The translations under genes and the position numbers were made by a program. This document shows, one piece after another, positions 1-7,885 of a stretch of DNA of 41,985 nt. The stretch is from JANMDU01 sp043755865. GTDB taxonomy: Bacteria > Pseudomonadota > Gammaproteobacteria > Burkholderiales > Burkholderiaceae_C. Position 1 is the first letter of the stretch; every line of letters begins with the position of its first letter. The notes beneath the pieces are model-generated. The model ran no database searches. It was not told the DNA's origin and was given only the letters and a program-made list of their open reading frames with translations. The stretch lies in the NCBI GenBank assembly GCA_043755865.1, contig JAYUSD010000162.1, positions 1 to 41,985 on the forward strand. Reading direction: 5' to 3'.

Positions 1-1051
1 CATGGCTCAAAAGCCAAGGTAGCCGGCAGATTTACTTCAAAGTATGCTCCACATTTGATAGCACCACTCAGGGCAACATCGGCCCGGTGACGGAAGCGCT
101 TATGGAAGCACTCGGCGCAGATTTCGCCGCTTGCACACCCGCTTTCCCTGACAACAAGCGCACTGTCTTCAAAGGCTATCTGTTTGCGGGCGATGGCTTG
201 CTCAATGAAAGCGGATGCAAAATCATCCGCTCACGCCGATGCAGGATGCGAATCTCGTTCGCGTGATGCAAGCGCAGACGAAGCGAAAAGTCGGATTGAT
301 TGATTACAGCGTGGTGGCGCGCGGCGCGGCGGCAATACATGACCGCATCACACAACTCAAAGCCGATGGCGTAGGCGTGGGAATCGTCGATGCGATCAGC
401 AATGAAGATCTGATGCGCCTCGGGCTCGCTTTGAAAGACATGCCGTTCATCACAGCAGGCTCAGGCGTCGCGATTGGTCTACCGCAAAATTTCGGCATCG
501 CGCCCTCTGAGAAATCAAGCAGCCTGCCCGCAGCCACAGGTATGCAAGCCGTGATCTCAGGCAGTTGCTCGGTGGCGACCAATGCTCAGGTGCAAGCATT
601 CATTGCCGCTGGTTTGCCCGCTTTGGCGATTGATCCACTCAAGGCTGCTCACGGCGATGATGTGGTTGCACAGGCGCTGGCTTGGGCTAAGCCGCTGCTA
701 TCTGCTGGCCCTGTGTTGATCTATTCCACCGCTGAGCCCGCAGCTCTTAAAGCCGTGCAAGCGCAGCTTGGCGTCGATGCTGCTGGCGCGTTGATCGAAC
801 GCATGCAGGCAGCAATTGCAAAAGGCTTGGTAGCGCTTGGTGTGCGTCAGCTCGTCGTCGCTGGCGGGGAGACGTCTGGCGCCTGCGTGCAGGCGCTGGG
901 CATCACGCAAATGCAAATCGGCATGCAAATCGCGCCGGGTGTGCCTTGGTGTTATGCCCACACGAGCGAGGCTCCCATTCACATCACACTCAAATCCGGC
1001 AACTTTGGCAATACCAATTTCTTCGCAGAATCCTTTAAGCTTCTCGCATGA
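1..1051 (+). pseudogene. otnK: 3-oxo-tetronate kinase OtnK, 5'-partial and frameshifted
   Basis: OtnK phosphorylates 3-oxo-tetronate (from L-threonate or D-erythronate) at C4, as the first ATP-dependent step before OtnC. The gene enters from outside the window. The N-terminal part is read in the frame of base 3 and contains CSTFDSTTQGNIGPV, the substrate-domain signature of the family. From base 215 the reading continues one frame back with HPLTPMQDANLV, and runs through the C-terminal nucleotide-binding domain (VVAGGETSG, then PGVPW and LKSGNFG). The two parts join as NESG/MQNHPLTP if one base, probably a third G, is missing near 211-214. It is either a true disrupting mutation or a sequencing or assembly error. 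The stop codon overlaps otnC by 4 bp (ATGA), so the genes form an operon. The family assignment is secure; whether the gene is functional is not. Confidence 0.85.
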
Positions 1052-1716
1052 GTTCATCACAAGAAACCCAAGCCCGCGAAGAAATTTGCCGCGTCGGCAA
1101 AAGCCTGTTTGATCGCGGCTATGTGCATGCCACAGCGGGCAACATCAGCGTCAAGCTCGATGATGGCTTTCTCATCACACCCACTGACGCATGCCTAGGT
1201 TTTCTTGACCCCGCAAAACTCGCCAAGCTCGACAGCCATCTACAGCAAACCAGCGGCGACCGCGCTAGCAAAACCATAGCGCTTCACGCAGGTATTTATT
1301 CGGCCAGCGCCCCGTTTGATACCAAAGCCTCTTGCATCATTCACACGCACAGTACGCATTGCGTAGCGTTGACTTTGCAGCCCGTGCAAGCCGAATTACT
1401 GCCTGCGCTCACGCCGTATTTCGTGATGAAAGTCGGCCACGTGCCCATCATTTCATACCATCGCCCCGGATCTGCAGAAGCTGCAAAAGAAGTTGTGCAG
1501 CGAATCACTGAATATGGCCAACGCGGCACGCCGATTCGCGCCGTGATGCTGCCCCGCTTAGGGCCTAACGTCTGGTCAGGCAGCTCCGCCTCTGCCATGG
1601 CCGTGCTCGAAGAACTGGAAGAAACCGCCAAGCTGCTTTGCTTGCAGCCCAATACTGCGCCACTCAGCGATGCGCAGATCGAAGAACTGCGCCAAACATT
1701 CAACGCCGTCTGGTAA
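1048..1716 (+). CDS. otnC: 3-oxo-tetronate 4-phosphate decarboxylase OtnC (class II aldolase family)
   Basis: Predicted to decarboxylate 3-oxo-tetronate 4-phosphate to dihydroxyacetone phosphate and CO2, after OtnK. The 222-aa length suits the class II aldolase/adducin fold. Visible motifs are TAGNIS (residues 29-34), the metal-binding pair in HTHSTH (H99 and H101) and the C-terminal EELEETAKL helix. The third expected metal ligand lies in an NHG-type motif followed by PxVW; here the segment is LPRLGPNVW, so Leu171 stands where His is expected. That, with the broken otnK, suggests decay or altered function. Residues 77-82 (TIALHA) are encoded by a stretch that shares 18 bases with the dispersed repeat copy at 4069-4086. 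The start overlaps the otnK stop (ATGA), which indicates translational coupling. Confidence 0.85.
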   Translation: MSSSQETQAREEICRVGKSLFDRGYVHATAGNISVKLDDGFLITPTDACLGFLDPAKLAKLDSHLQQTSGDRASKTIALHAGIYSASAPFDTKASCIIHTHSTHCVALTLQPVQAELLPALTPYFVMKVGHVPIISYHRPGSAEAAKEVVQRITEYGQRGTPIRAVMLPRLGPNVWSGSSASAMAVLEELEETAKLLCLQPNTAPLSDAQIEELRQTFNAVW

Positions 1717-1731
1717 CCGCCCGGAAAAATC

Positions 1732-2580
1732 ATGCCCCAATTCGCCGCCAACCTATCGATGATGTACACCGAGCTGCCCTTCTTGGATCGCTTTGAAGCA
1801 GCGGCCAGAGACGGTTTCAAAGCCGTGGAATATCTTTTCCCTTACGCCTTCGATGCCAATGAACTCGCAGCAAGATTAATTGCTAATGGCCTCCAGCAAG
1901 TGCTCTTCAACGCCCCACCCGGCGGCACGGATCGCGCCAGTATTGCAAAAGCTTGGGACATCGATGGCAGCAAAGGCACAGTCTGCGTGCCCGGCCGCGA
2001 AGTGGAATTCAAAGCCGGCGTAGAGCTCGCTTTGCGCTATGCCGAAGTCTTGAAGTCTCCCCGCATCCACCTCATGGCCGGCCTCATTCCGACAAGCCTC
2101 ACCCGTGAAGATGTGCAAACTACTTACGTCAGCAATCTGCGCTGGGCAGCAGCTGAAATCGGCAAAGCAGGCCTAGACGCACTGATTGAGCCCATCAACA
2201 CCCGCGATATCCCGCGCTTCTTCTTGAACCGCCAAGATCACGCCCACGAAATCATCGGCATGGTCGGCGCGGCCAATCTCAAAGTGCAAATGGATCTCTA
2301 CCACTGCCAAATCGTCGAAGGCGATGTGGCCATGAAGATCCGCAAATACCTGCCTACAGGAAACGTTGGCCATTTCCAAATCGCGGGCGTGCCTGAACGC
2401 CATGAGCCCGATATTGGCGAACTCAATTACGACTATCTGTTCAAAGTCATCGACGAAGTGAGCCAGCAATGCAACTGGCAAGGCTGGATCGGCTGCGAAT
2501 ACCGCCCGAAAAACGGCGGGCAACCGGGCGGCACCTCACAAGGCCTAGGATGGTTGAAAAAGCATCTCTCGCTAACTTAG
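1732..2580 (+). CDS. otnI: 2-oxo-tetronate isomerase OtnI (hydroxypyruvate isomerase-like TIM barrel)
   Basis: Predicted to interconvert 2-oxo- and 3-oxo-tetronate, supplying substrate to OtnK. The 282-aa protein is a complete xylose-isomerase-like TIM barrel (AP-endonuclease family 2). Conserved acidic and His positions are visible in IEPINTRDIPRFF, QMDLYHCQ, HFQIAGVPERHEPD and GCEYRPK. It begins 15 bp after otnC and is the last gene of the operon. It is intact, unlike otnK. Hydroxypyruvate isomerase is the alternative name for this family, but the otnKC context favours OtnI. Confidence 0.85.
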   Translation: MPQFAANLSMMYTELPFLDRFEAAARDGFKAVEYLFPYAFDANELAARLIANGLQQVLFNAPPGGTDRASIAKAWDIDGSKGTVCVPGREVEFKAGVELALRYAEVLKSPRIHLMAGLIPTSLTREDVQTTYVSNLRWAAAEIGKAGLDALIEPINTRDIPRFFLNRQDHAHEIIGMVGAANLKVQMDLYHCQIVEGDVAMKIRKYLPTGNVGHFQIAGVPERHEPDIGELNYDYLFKVIDEVSQQCNWQGWIGCEYRPKNGGQPGGTSQGLGWLKKHLSLT

Positions 2581-2627
2581 TTTGAACCGAACAAGCTGGT
2601 TCGACTCATCCATACAGGAGACACATC

Positions 2628-3299
2628 ATGAGCCAACTTTTCAAAAGACTCTTTCTCATTGCCTTTGCCCTATCAGCAGGCCTACTCACCGGCTGCGGCA
2701 CGATCTACGCCACCGCTAAAAACAATGCCAGCGATCCGGTCATGTTGCTCGGCTATGACCCAGTGGCTTACTTCACCGAAGGCAAACCCGTCAAAGGCAC
2801 TGCGCAACACCAAGTCAAGCTCCCCGAGCGCAGCTACTACTTTTCATCGGCTTCAAACAAAGCCCTGTTTGAAGCCAACACCGCCAAATACGAGCCGCAA
2901 TACGGCGGCTTCTGCGCCAGCGGCGCAGCCTACGCGATCAAACTCGGCTCCGATCCCAGCGCATGGCAGATCGAGAATGGCCGCCTCTTCATCTTTGGCG
3001 ATGTGCTCGGCGCAGAAGCTTGGAAGCTGGATCCCACATGGAACATCGGCCACGCCGACAAGCTCTGGCCAGCCATTGCCGATAAAGGCTGGCGCAGCGC
3101 AACGCTCTCGGCCTTTGCAAGCAAAGTGCCGCATTACAAAACAGGCGCACAAATCCAAGCGCAGTGGGAGCAGAAAAACCCCGACAAAACCTGGCCAAGT
3201 TTTAACCCCGGCGGCATGATCGACAACCTCATCGTGAAGCAAACCGGCTGGCGCGCCGCAGAAGGCTTCGGGCAGCCAGCGCTGGGGTATCCGCAGTAA
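2628..3299 (+). CDS. YHS-domain lipoprotein
   Basis: The 223-aa precursor has a lipoprotein signal peptide: basic start, hydrophobic stretch, and lipobox LTGC with the acylated Cys at residue 23. It is followed by a YHS domain (GYDPVAYFTEGKPVKG to YGGFCA, about residues 40-105), a small fold often linked to metal or redox proteins. The C-terminal half (HADKLWPAIADKGW and PSFNPGGMIDNL) is not recognised. A good ribosome-binding site (AGGAG, 2612-2616) supports the start. It stands alone, 47 bp after otnI on the same strand, and is convergent with the next gene. The protein is predicted to sit in the envelope; its substrate is unknown. Confidence 0.8.
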   Translation: MSQLFKRLFLIAFALSAGLLTGCGTIYATAKNNASDPVMLLGYDPVAYFTEGKPVKGTAQHQVKLPERSYYFSSASNKALFEANTAKYEPQYGGFCASGAAYAIKLGSDPSAWQIENGRLFIFGDVLGAEAWKLDPTWNIGHADKLWPAIADKGWRSATLSAFASKVPHYKTGAQIQAQWEQKNPDKTWPSFNPGGMIDNLIVKQTGWRAAEGFGQPALGYPQ

Positions 3300-3325
3300 T
3301 GCGATTTTGAGGCGATTTGTGTCGT

Positions 3326-3370
3326 TAGCCGGCATAGAATATGCGCGAGGCGCTATCACATTTATAGCGC
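3326..3370 (-). repeat. dispersed palindromic repeat, copy A (intergenic)
   Basis: Reverse-orientation copy: the GCCGGC end comes first, then ATAGAATATGCGC, then the palindrome GCTATCACATTTATAGC. It lies between the convergent YHS lipoprotein and phosphatase genes, where its hairpin could also act as a weak terminator. A looser similarity continues leftward to about 3301. Confidence 0.85.
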
Positions 3371-3383
3371 AATTGCCACTTGG

Positions 3384-3716
3384 CTAGTGGTGATGCCTAG
3401 GTAAAAACGGAGTCACTTTCCGATCAAGTAGCTTTACCAACTCGGAATCCATGAATTTGTAGTTGTCGGGAATATTCAGGCAAATGACTTTCTTGCCCAG
3501 AAGATGAGGCTTAAAGTGAGCAGCCATCTTTGATTTATGCTGCTTTTCCATAACGAAAATCGTATCCGCCCATTCGATCAACTCGATCGACAGCGGCACT
3601 TCGGCATCAAGACTTACACCCGCCGAGTCACACTCAACATCATCGCGCCCCGAGAAAATTTGCTCTGCCGTCGGGCTGCGCCATTTATTTTTACCGCAAA
3701 CAAAAAGCAAATTCAT
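3384..3716 (-). CDS. low-molecular-weight protein tyrosine phosphatase-like protein
   Basis: A 110-aa cytosolic protein starting MNLLFVCGKNKWRSPTAEQ. This is the P-loop of low-molecular-weight tyrosine phosphatases (C-x5-R-S: Cys7, Arg13, Ser14). It is shorter than the usual ~150 aa and matches the type of the small 'predicted protein tyrosine phosphatase' group (COG4551); the segment NIPDNYKFMD would hold the general-acid Asp. Its ATG overlaps the ihfA stop by 4 bp (ATGA), so translation is probably coupled to ihfA. In related genomes this position usually holds a MerR-type regulator, which is absent here. The substrate is unknown. Confidence 0.75.
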   Translation of the reverse strand: MNLLFVCGKNKWRSPTAEQIFSGRDDVECDSAGVSLDAEVPLSIELIEWADTIFVMEKQHKSKMAAHFKPHLLGKKVICLNIPDNYKFMDSELVKLLDRKVTPFLPRHHH

Positions 3717-4024
3717 CCCTGAATCTGATCTTTCAGCTTGTGACTCGCGTGAAAGGTAACGACGCGGCGGGAATCTATGGGGATGGGCTCGCCGGTGCGC
3801 GGGTTGCGGCCGGGGCGCGGGGCTTTGGTGCGAATTTGAAAATTGCCGAAGCCGGAAATTTTCACGTCTTGGCCTGCGACGACGCTTCTTGAGATGAGCT
3901 CGAAGAAGGCGTCAATCATGTCTTTGGATTCGCGCTTGTTGAGGCCGATTTGATCAAACAACATATCGGCCAATTGCGCTTTGGTCAGCGCTGGTGTTTC
4001 TAAACTCTCGACCATGAAATCCAT
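3713..4024 (-). CDS. ihfA: integration host factor subunit alpha
   Basis: DNA-bending HU/IHF-family subunit, 103 aa, that pairs with IHF-beta. Recognisable are the N-terminal ALTKAQLADMLFDQIGLNKRE, the GFGNF turn and the DNA-inserting arm RPGRNPRTGEPIPI with its Pro. IHF assists sigma-54 activators such as NtrC, encoded a few kb away. The gene follows pheT (113 bp gap holding a dispersed repeat), as in most proteobacteria where pheT-ihfA are co-transcribed. A second in-frame ATG at residue 4 is an alternative start. Confidence 0.95.
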   Translation of the reverse strand: MDFMVESLETPALTKAQLADMLFDQIGLNKRESKDMIDAFFELISRSVVAGQDVKISGFGNFQIRTKAPRPGRNPRTGEPIPIDSRRVVTFHASHKLKDQIQG

Positions 4025-4053
4025 TGTGTGCTCCGTCTTCTTGATCTTATTCT

Positions 4054-4100
4054 AATACTCTTAAATTGATAGCGCTTCACGCAGGTTTTACGCCGGCTAA
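4054..4100 (+). repeat. dispersed palindromic repeat, copy B (pheT-ihfA gap)
   Basis: Forward copy: degenerate palindrome ending AATTGATAGC, then GCTTCACGCAGG and the CGCCGGCTAA tail; the A-rich extension runs on to about 4130. The 18 bases 4069-4086 are identical to 1276-1293 inside otnC. Confidence 0.75.
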
Positions 4101-4137
4101 GTGCTTAAATCGCTTTAAATCTTCTCTGAAAATTCCT

Positions 4138-6582
4138 TTATGCACGCAAACGCGCACCAACGGCATTTTGCAGCGATGCGAGCACAGCAGCGACCGCCGC
4201 TTCGATCTGTTCATCAGTCAGCGTCGCATCCTCACCTTGAAGCGTCAGTCGAATCGCTAAGCTCTTTTCATCAAGGCCAAGCGCCGCGCTCGCCTCTTTC
4301 GCACGGAACACGTCGAAAAGCATTGCGTCGTGCAGCAAACCATTTGTAGGCGCAGCATGAATCGCTTGCATCAGTGCGTTGTGGCTCACAGCTTCTTTCA
4401 CCACAACAGCCAGATCACGCTCCACAGCAGGAAATTTAGAAATCGCGGTGCTTGATGGTAGCTCGCGCGCCATCACCGCATTCACATCGAGTTCAAACAT
4501 CACCGGCGCAGCACCTGTGATGTCGTAGCTCTGCTTCCAGTGCGGATGCAGCTCGCCAACCACGCCGATGGCTTGGCCATTCAAGATGATTTGCGCGCAG
4601 CGACCAGGGTGCATTGCAGGATGCTCGAAGGCTTTGAACTCTGGCTTAGCGGGCGCGAGCAGCGCCTCCACATCGCCTTTGGCGTCATAGAAATCAGCAG
4701 CGGTATCTTTTGCGCTCCACTGGCGCTGCACAGCACCGCCCCAAGCGAGGCCGGCGATGCGCATCGGCTGAGCAATGCCCTGCACTTTTTGGCGGCCCTC
4801 TTCAATCGCTGTTTTGACGCTGGCATCGCGCGTAAACACGCGACCTAGCTCAAACACGCGCACTCTTGAAGCTTTGCGATCTTGGTTATGTTTTAAAACT
4901 GCAAGCAAGCTGCCCAAAAGCGTTGAGCGCATCACAGAAAGCTGGCTGGCAATAGGATTAAGCAGCTTGATCGGATCAAGGTTGCCGGCCAAATCGCGCT
5001 CCCAATTTGCTTCAACGAAGCTGAAATTGATCGTTTCAAGATAGCCCAGCGATGCGAGCGAGCGGCGCAGCGCGAATCGGCCTTTGCTGCGCTCTGAGCG
5101 AGCTTTTGGCTCCACGGGCGCAAGCGGCGCAATCTCAGGCAGATTGTTAAAACCAATGATACGCACGACCTCCTCGATCAAATCTTCTTCTATTCCGATG
5201 TCAAAGCGATAGACCGGAGGTTTAACGATGATTACGCCATCGTGCTCAGTCGCAGGCAAGCCTAACTTTTTGAACACATCCAAGCACTGCTGCGCCGACA
5301 CTGGCATGCCAATCACCTTGCAAGCCCGTGCCACGCGCAATTTCACTTCACGCGGCTGGGGCATATTCGGCTGCTGATCACCCAGCACAGCCGCTTGCCC
5401 TCCGCAAATTTCTTGCACGAGCCGCGTGATGTGCTCGATATGCGCCACAGTGAGCATCGGATCCACGCCGCGCTCAAAGCGGTGGCCAGCATCGGTGGAG
5501 AAATTAAATCTGCGTGAGCGACCAGCCACGGCTTCTGGCCACCAGAAGGCGGCTTCGATGTAGATGTTTTGCGTATCGTCAGTCACTGAAGTGCTGTCGC
5601 CGCCCATGATGCCGGCGAGCGATTCGACGGCTTGGTCATCTGCCATGATGCCGACTTTTTCGTCTAGCGTGACGGTGTTGCCATTGAGCAGCTTCAATGT
5701 CTCGCCCGGCTTCGCCCAGCGCACATCGAGGCCGCCGTGAATTTTGTCGAGATCAAAAATATGGCTCGGGCGGCCATATTCAAACATCACGTAGTTAGAA
5801 ATATCCACCAGCGCCGTCACGCTGCGCTGCCCGCAAGCAGCGAGGCGGTCGACCATCCACTGCGGCGTTTTCGCCTTCGTGTTCACCCCGCGCACAATGC
5901 GGCCTGAGAAGCGGCCACACAGATCTGGCGCGGAGATTTTGACGGCGAGCTTGTCTTGAAGAGTCGCTGCGACTGGCTTGATTTCAGGCGTGAGCAAAGG
6001 CGAGCCTGTGATGGCCGAGACTTCGCGCGCAATGCCATAAACGCTCAGGTTGTGACCAAGATTGGGCGTAAGCTTGAGTGTCAAAATCGTATCGTCAAGA
6101 TTCAAATAATCGCGAATGCTCGTGCCAATCGGCGCATCAGCAGCCAACTCACACAAGCCTTCTGCTGCTTCGCTGATCTTGAGTTCTTTCGCCGAGCAGA
6201 GCATGCCTTGGCTTTCCACGCCGCGTAGCGTGCCCAGCTTGATTTCAAACGCTTTGCCATTCGCAGTTGAAGAATCAGCGGGCGGCAGCAAAGCGCCTAC
6301 AAGCGCCACAGGAATGCGAATGCCCACGCGAGCATTCGGTGCGCCGCAGACGATATTCAGAAGCGCGCCAGTTCCAGCTTCAACTTGGCAAACGCGCAGC
6401 CGATCCGCATTCGGATGCTGCTCGCAAGCCATGATCTCGCCGATGACGACTTTGGAGAACGGCGGAGCCAGAGGCCGCGCCTCTTCCACTTCCAAGCCCG
6501 CCATCGTGAGCGCGTCAGCAAGCTGCTCGGTGGAAAGTGGAGGATTACAAAATTCGCGAAGCCAACTTATGGGGAATTGCAT
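4138..6582 (-). CDS. pheT: phenylalanine-tRNA ligase beta subunit
   Basis: Large subunit of the alpha2-beta2 PheRS that charges tRNA-Phe and edits mischarged Tyr. The 814-aa length is normal. It starts MQFPISWLREFC and shows the tRNA-binding EMAP-like domain (about residues 40-150: VVIGEIMACEQHPNADRLRVCQ), the B3/B4 editing region, the B5 domain, and the C-terminal ferredoxin-like anticodon domain (FPAVERDLAVVVKE). It is downstream of pheS with a 146-bp gap that is unusually long for this pair and is filled by a large inverted repeat. Confidence 0.97.
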   Translation of the reverse strand: MQFPISWLREFCNPPLSTEQLADALTMAGLEVEEARPLAPPFSKVVIGEIMACEQHPNADRLRVCQVEAGTGALLNIVCGAPNARVGIRIPVALVGALLPPADSSTANGKAFEIKLGTLRGVESQGMLCSAKELKISEAAEGLCELAADAPIGTSIRDYLNLDDTILTLKLTPNLGHNLSVYGIAREVSAITGSPLLTPEIKPVAATLQDKLAVKISAPDLCGRFSGRIVRGVNTKAKTPQWMVDRLAACGQRSVTALVDISNYVMFEYGRPSHIFDLDKIHGGLDVRWAKPGETLKLLNGNTVTLDEKVGIMADDQAVESLAGIMGGDSTSVTDDTQNIYIEAAFWWPEAVAGRSRRFNFSTDAGHRFERGVDPMLTVAHIEHITRLVQEICGGQAAVLGDQQPNMPQPREVKLRVARACKVIGMPVSAQQCLDVFKKLGLPATEHDGVIIVKPPVYRFDIGIEEDLIEEVVRIIGFNNLPEIAPLAPVEPKARSERSKGRFALRRSLASLGYLETINFSFVEANWERDLAGNLDPIKLLNPIASQLSVMRSTLLGSLLAVLKHNQDRKASRVRVFELGRVFTRDASVKTAIEEGRQKVQGIAQPMRIAGLAWGGAVQRQWSAKDTAADFYDAKGDVEALLAPAKPEFKAFEHPAMHPGRCAQIILNGQAIGVVGELHPHWKQSYDITGAAPVMFELDVNAVMARELPSSTAISKFPAVERDLAVVVKEAVSHNALMQAIHAAPTNGLLHDAMLFDVFRAKEASAALGLDEKSLAIRLTLQGEDATLTDEQIEAAVAAVLASLQNAVGARLRA

Positions 6583-6607
6583 TTATTTCTCACTGAAAAA
6601 AACCAAA

Positions 6608-6711
6608 CTAGGTAACGCTAAAAGCGCGAAAAGAACGCGAAAAACGCAAAAGAGATTCAAGGTATTTTTTTGCGTTTTTCGCGTCTTTTTCGCGCTTTTC
6701 GCGTTACCTAG
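6608..6711. repeat. 104-nt near-perfect inverted repeat between pheS and pheT
   Basis: Bases 6608-6654 pair with 6665-6711: 47 positions with two mismatches (6619/6700 and 6634/6685) and three G-T pairs, around a 10-nt loop. The arms are built from GCGAAAA-like units and end in CTAGGTAACGC and GCGTTACCTAG. In the pheST transcript it would form a very stable hairpin between the two cistrons. The unit resembles GCG/AAA-rich interspersed repeats seen in other proteobacteria, but no second copy exists in this window. Confidence 0.95.
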
Positions 6712-6728
6712 ATTTATTTACAAACAGT

Positions 6729-7772
6729 CTATCGAAACTGCGATAAAAACCGTACATCGCCTTCAAAGAACAACCTCAAATCGTTCACGCCATATCTCAG
6801 CATCGCCAGCCGATCAATGCCGCTGCCGAAGGCGAAGCCGATGATCTTCTCGGGATCAAGCCCCATGTTGCGCACCACGGTGGGATGCACTTGACCAGAG
6901 CCTGCAACTTCTAACCAGCGGCCGGCTAGCGGGCCTTTGGAAAATTGAATATCGATCTCAGCGCTGGGCTCTGTGAACGGAAAATAGCTCGGGCGGAAAC
7001 GCATCACCAAGCCATCGTCTTCGAAGAAGGTTTTGCAGAAATTGAGGAAGGTGATTTTCAAGTCTTTGAAGCTCACGTTTTCGCCCAGCCATAGGCCTTC
7101 AACTTGGTGAAACATCGGGGAATGCGTGGCATCAGAATCCACGCGAAACGTGCGGCCGGGGGCAATCACGCGGATCTCGGGAAATGTTGCCGCACCAGCG
7201 TATTTTTTGGCATGCGCAGTCGCATAGCGCATCTGCATAGGCGAGGTATGCGTCCGCAAGCAATAAGGCTGATCGTCTTCGTCTTTCATATCGACATAAA
7301 ACGTATCCTGCATCGAACGCGCAGGATGATTGGGCGGGTTGTTTAATGAAGTGAAATTGAACCAATCATTCTCAATCTCTGGGCCGTCGGCGACATCGAA
7401 GCCCATCGATCCGAAGATCTGCTCGATGCGATCCCAAGCCTGCGTGATCGGGTGCAAGCCGCCCTGCCCGCGTTGGCGGCCGGGTAGGCTCACGTCAAGT
7501 GCTTCGGCTTTGAGCTGAATATTGAGCTCGGCATCGGCCAGCGCTTGGCGCCGCGCTGTGAGTGCAGCTTCTACAGCCTGCTTAGCCACATTGATCGCCG
7601 CGCCGCGCGTTTTCTTCTCTTCCACGCTGAGCGCAGCCATGCCCTTCATCAGCTCAGTGAGCTGGCCTTGCTTGCCGAGGAATTGCGCTTTAGCATTCTC
7701 CAAATCAGCAGGCGTGGCAGCAGCAGCAAAGGCGGCTTGCGCATTCGATTGAATAGTATCGAGATCGCTCAT
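6729..7772 (-). CDS. pheS: phenylalanine-tRNA ligase alpha subunit
   Basis: Catalytic subunit of PheRS, 347 aa. The N-terminal coiled coil (residues 1-90) binds tRNA. The class II catalytic core follows: the GRQRGQGGLHPIT loop, motif 2 around FRVDSDATHSPMFHQVEGL, and motif 3 GFAFGSGIDRLAMLRYGVND near the C terminus. The start MSDLDTIQSNA lies only 20 nt after the U-tract of a terminator-like hairpin, so expression should depend on read-through or attenuation from the rpmI-rplT side. Confidence 0.97.
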   Translation of the reverse strand: MSDLDTIQSNAQAAFAAAATPADLENAKAQFLGKQGQLTELMKGMAALSVEEKKTRGAAINVAKQAVEAALTARRQALADAELNIQLKAEALDVSLPGRQRGQGGLHPITQAWDRIEQIFGSMGFDVADGPEIENDWFNFTSLNNPPNHPARSMQDTFYVDMKDEDDQPYCLRTHTSPMQMRYATAHAKKYAGAATFPEIRVIAPGRTFRVDSDATHSPMFHQVEGLWLGENVSFKDLKITFLNFCKTFFEDDGLVMRFRPSYFPFTEPSAEIDIQFSKGPLAGRWLEVAGSGQVHPTVVRNMGLDPEKIIGFAFGSGIDRLAMLRYGVNDLRLFFEGDVRFLSQFR

Positions 7773-7791
7773 CGAATCTTCCAGAAAGTAA

Positions 7792-7833
7792 AAACAAAAA
7801 AAGGGCTAGTGCCTGAATATGGCTCTAGCCCTT
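7792..7833 (-). terminator. rho-independent terminator / possible pheST attenuator
   Basis: On the minus strand a perfect 9-bp stem (AAGGGCTAG with CTAGCCCTT, 7825-7833 and 7801-7809) with a 15-nt loop is followed by a run of eight T. It lies between rplT and pheS and ends 20 nt before the pheS start. A second hairpin (7849-7871) precedes it. pheST in enterobacteria is attenuated, but no Phe-rich leader peptide is visible here. Confidence 0.8.
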
Positions 7834-7840
7834 GATTTTA

Positions 7841-7871
7841 TTGCGTGAAGCGCTACTAATTCAGTAGCGCT
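7841..7871 (-). repeat. dispersed palindromic repeat, partial copy C (rplT-pheS gap)
   Basis: In minus-strand reading: the palindrome GCGCTACTGAATTAGTAGCGC, whose two arms pair perfectly, followed by CTTCACGCAA. It matches the palindrome and spacer of the other copies, but the CCGGC tail is missing; the terminator stem begins where the tail would lie. Confidence 0.6.
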
Positions 7872-7885
7872 TTCGGCAAAGTGAA

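Noticed and set aside
7772..7885. T-box or Phe-rich leader peptide controlling pheST
   Set aside because: The rplT-pheS gap is only ~110 nt and lacks T-box features or a short ORF with Phe codons.
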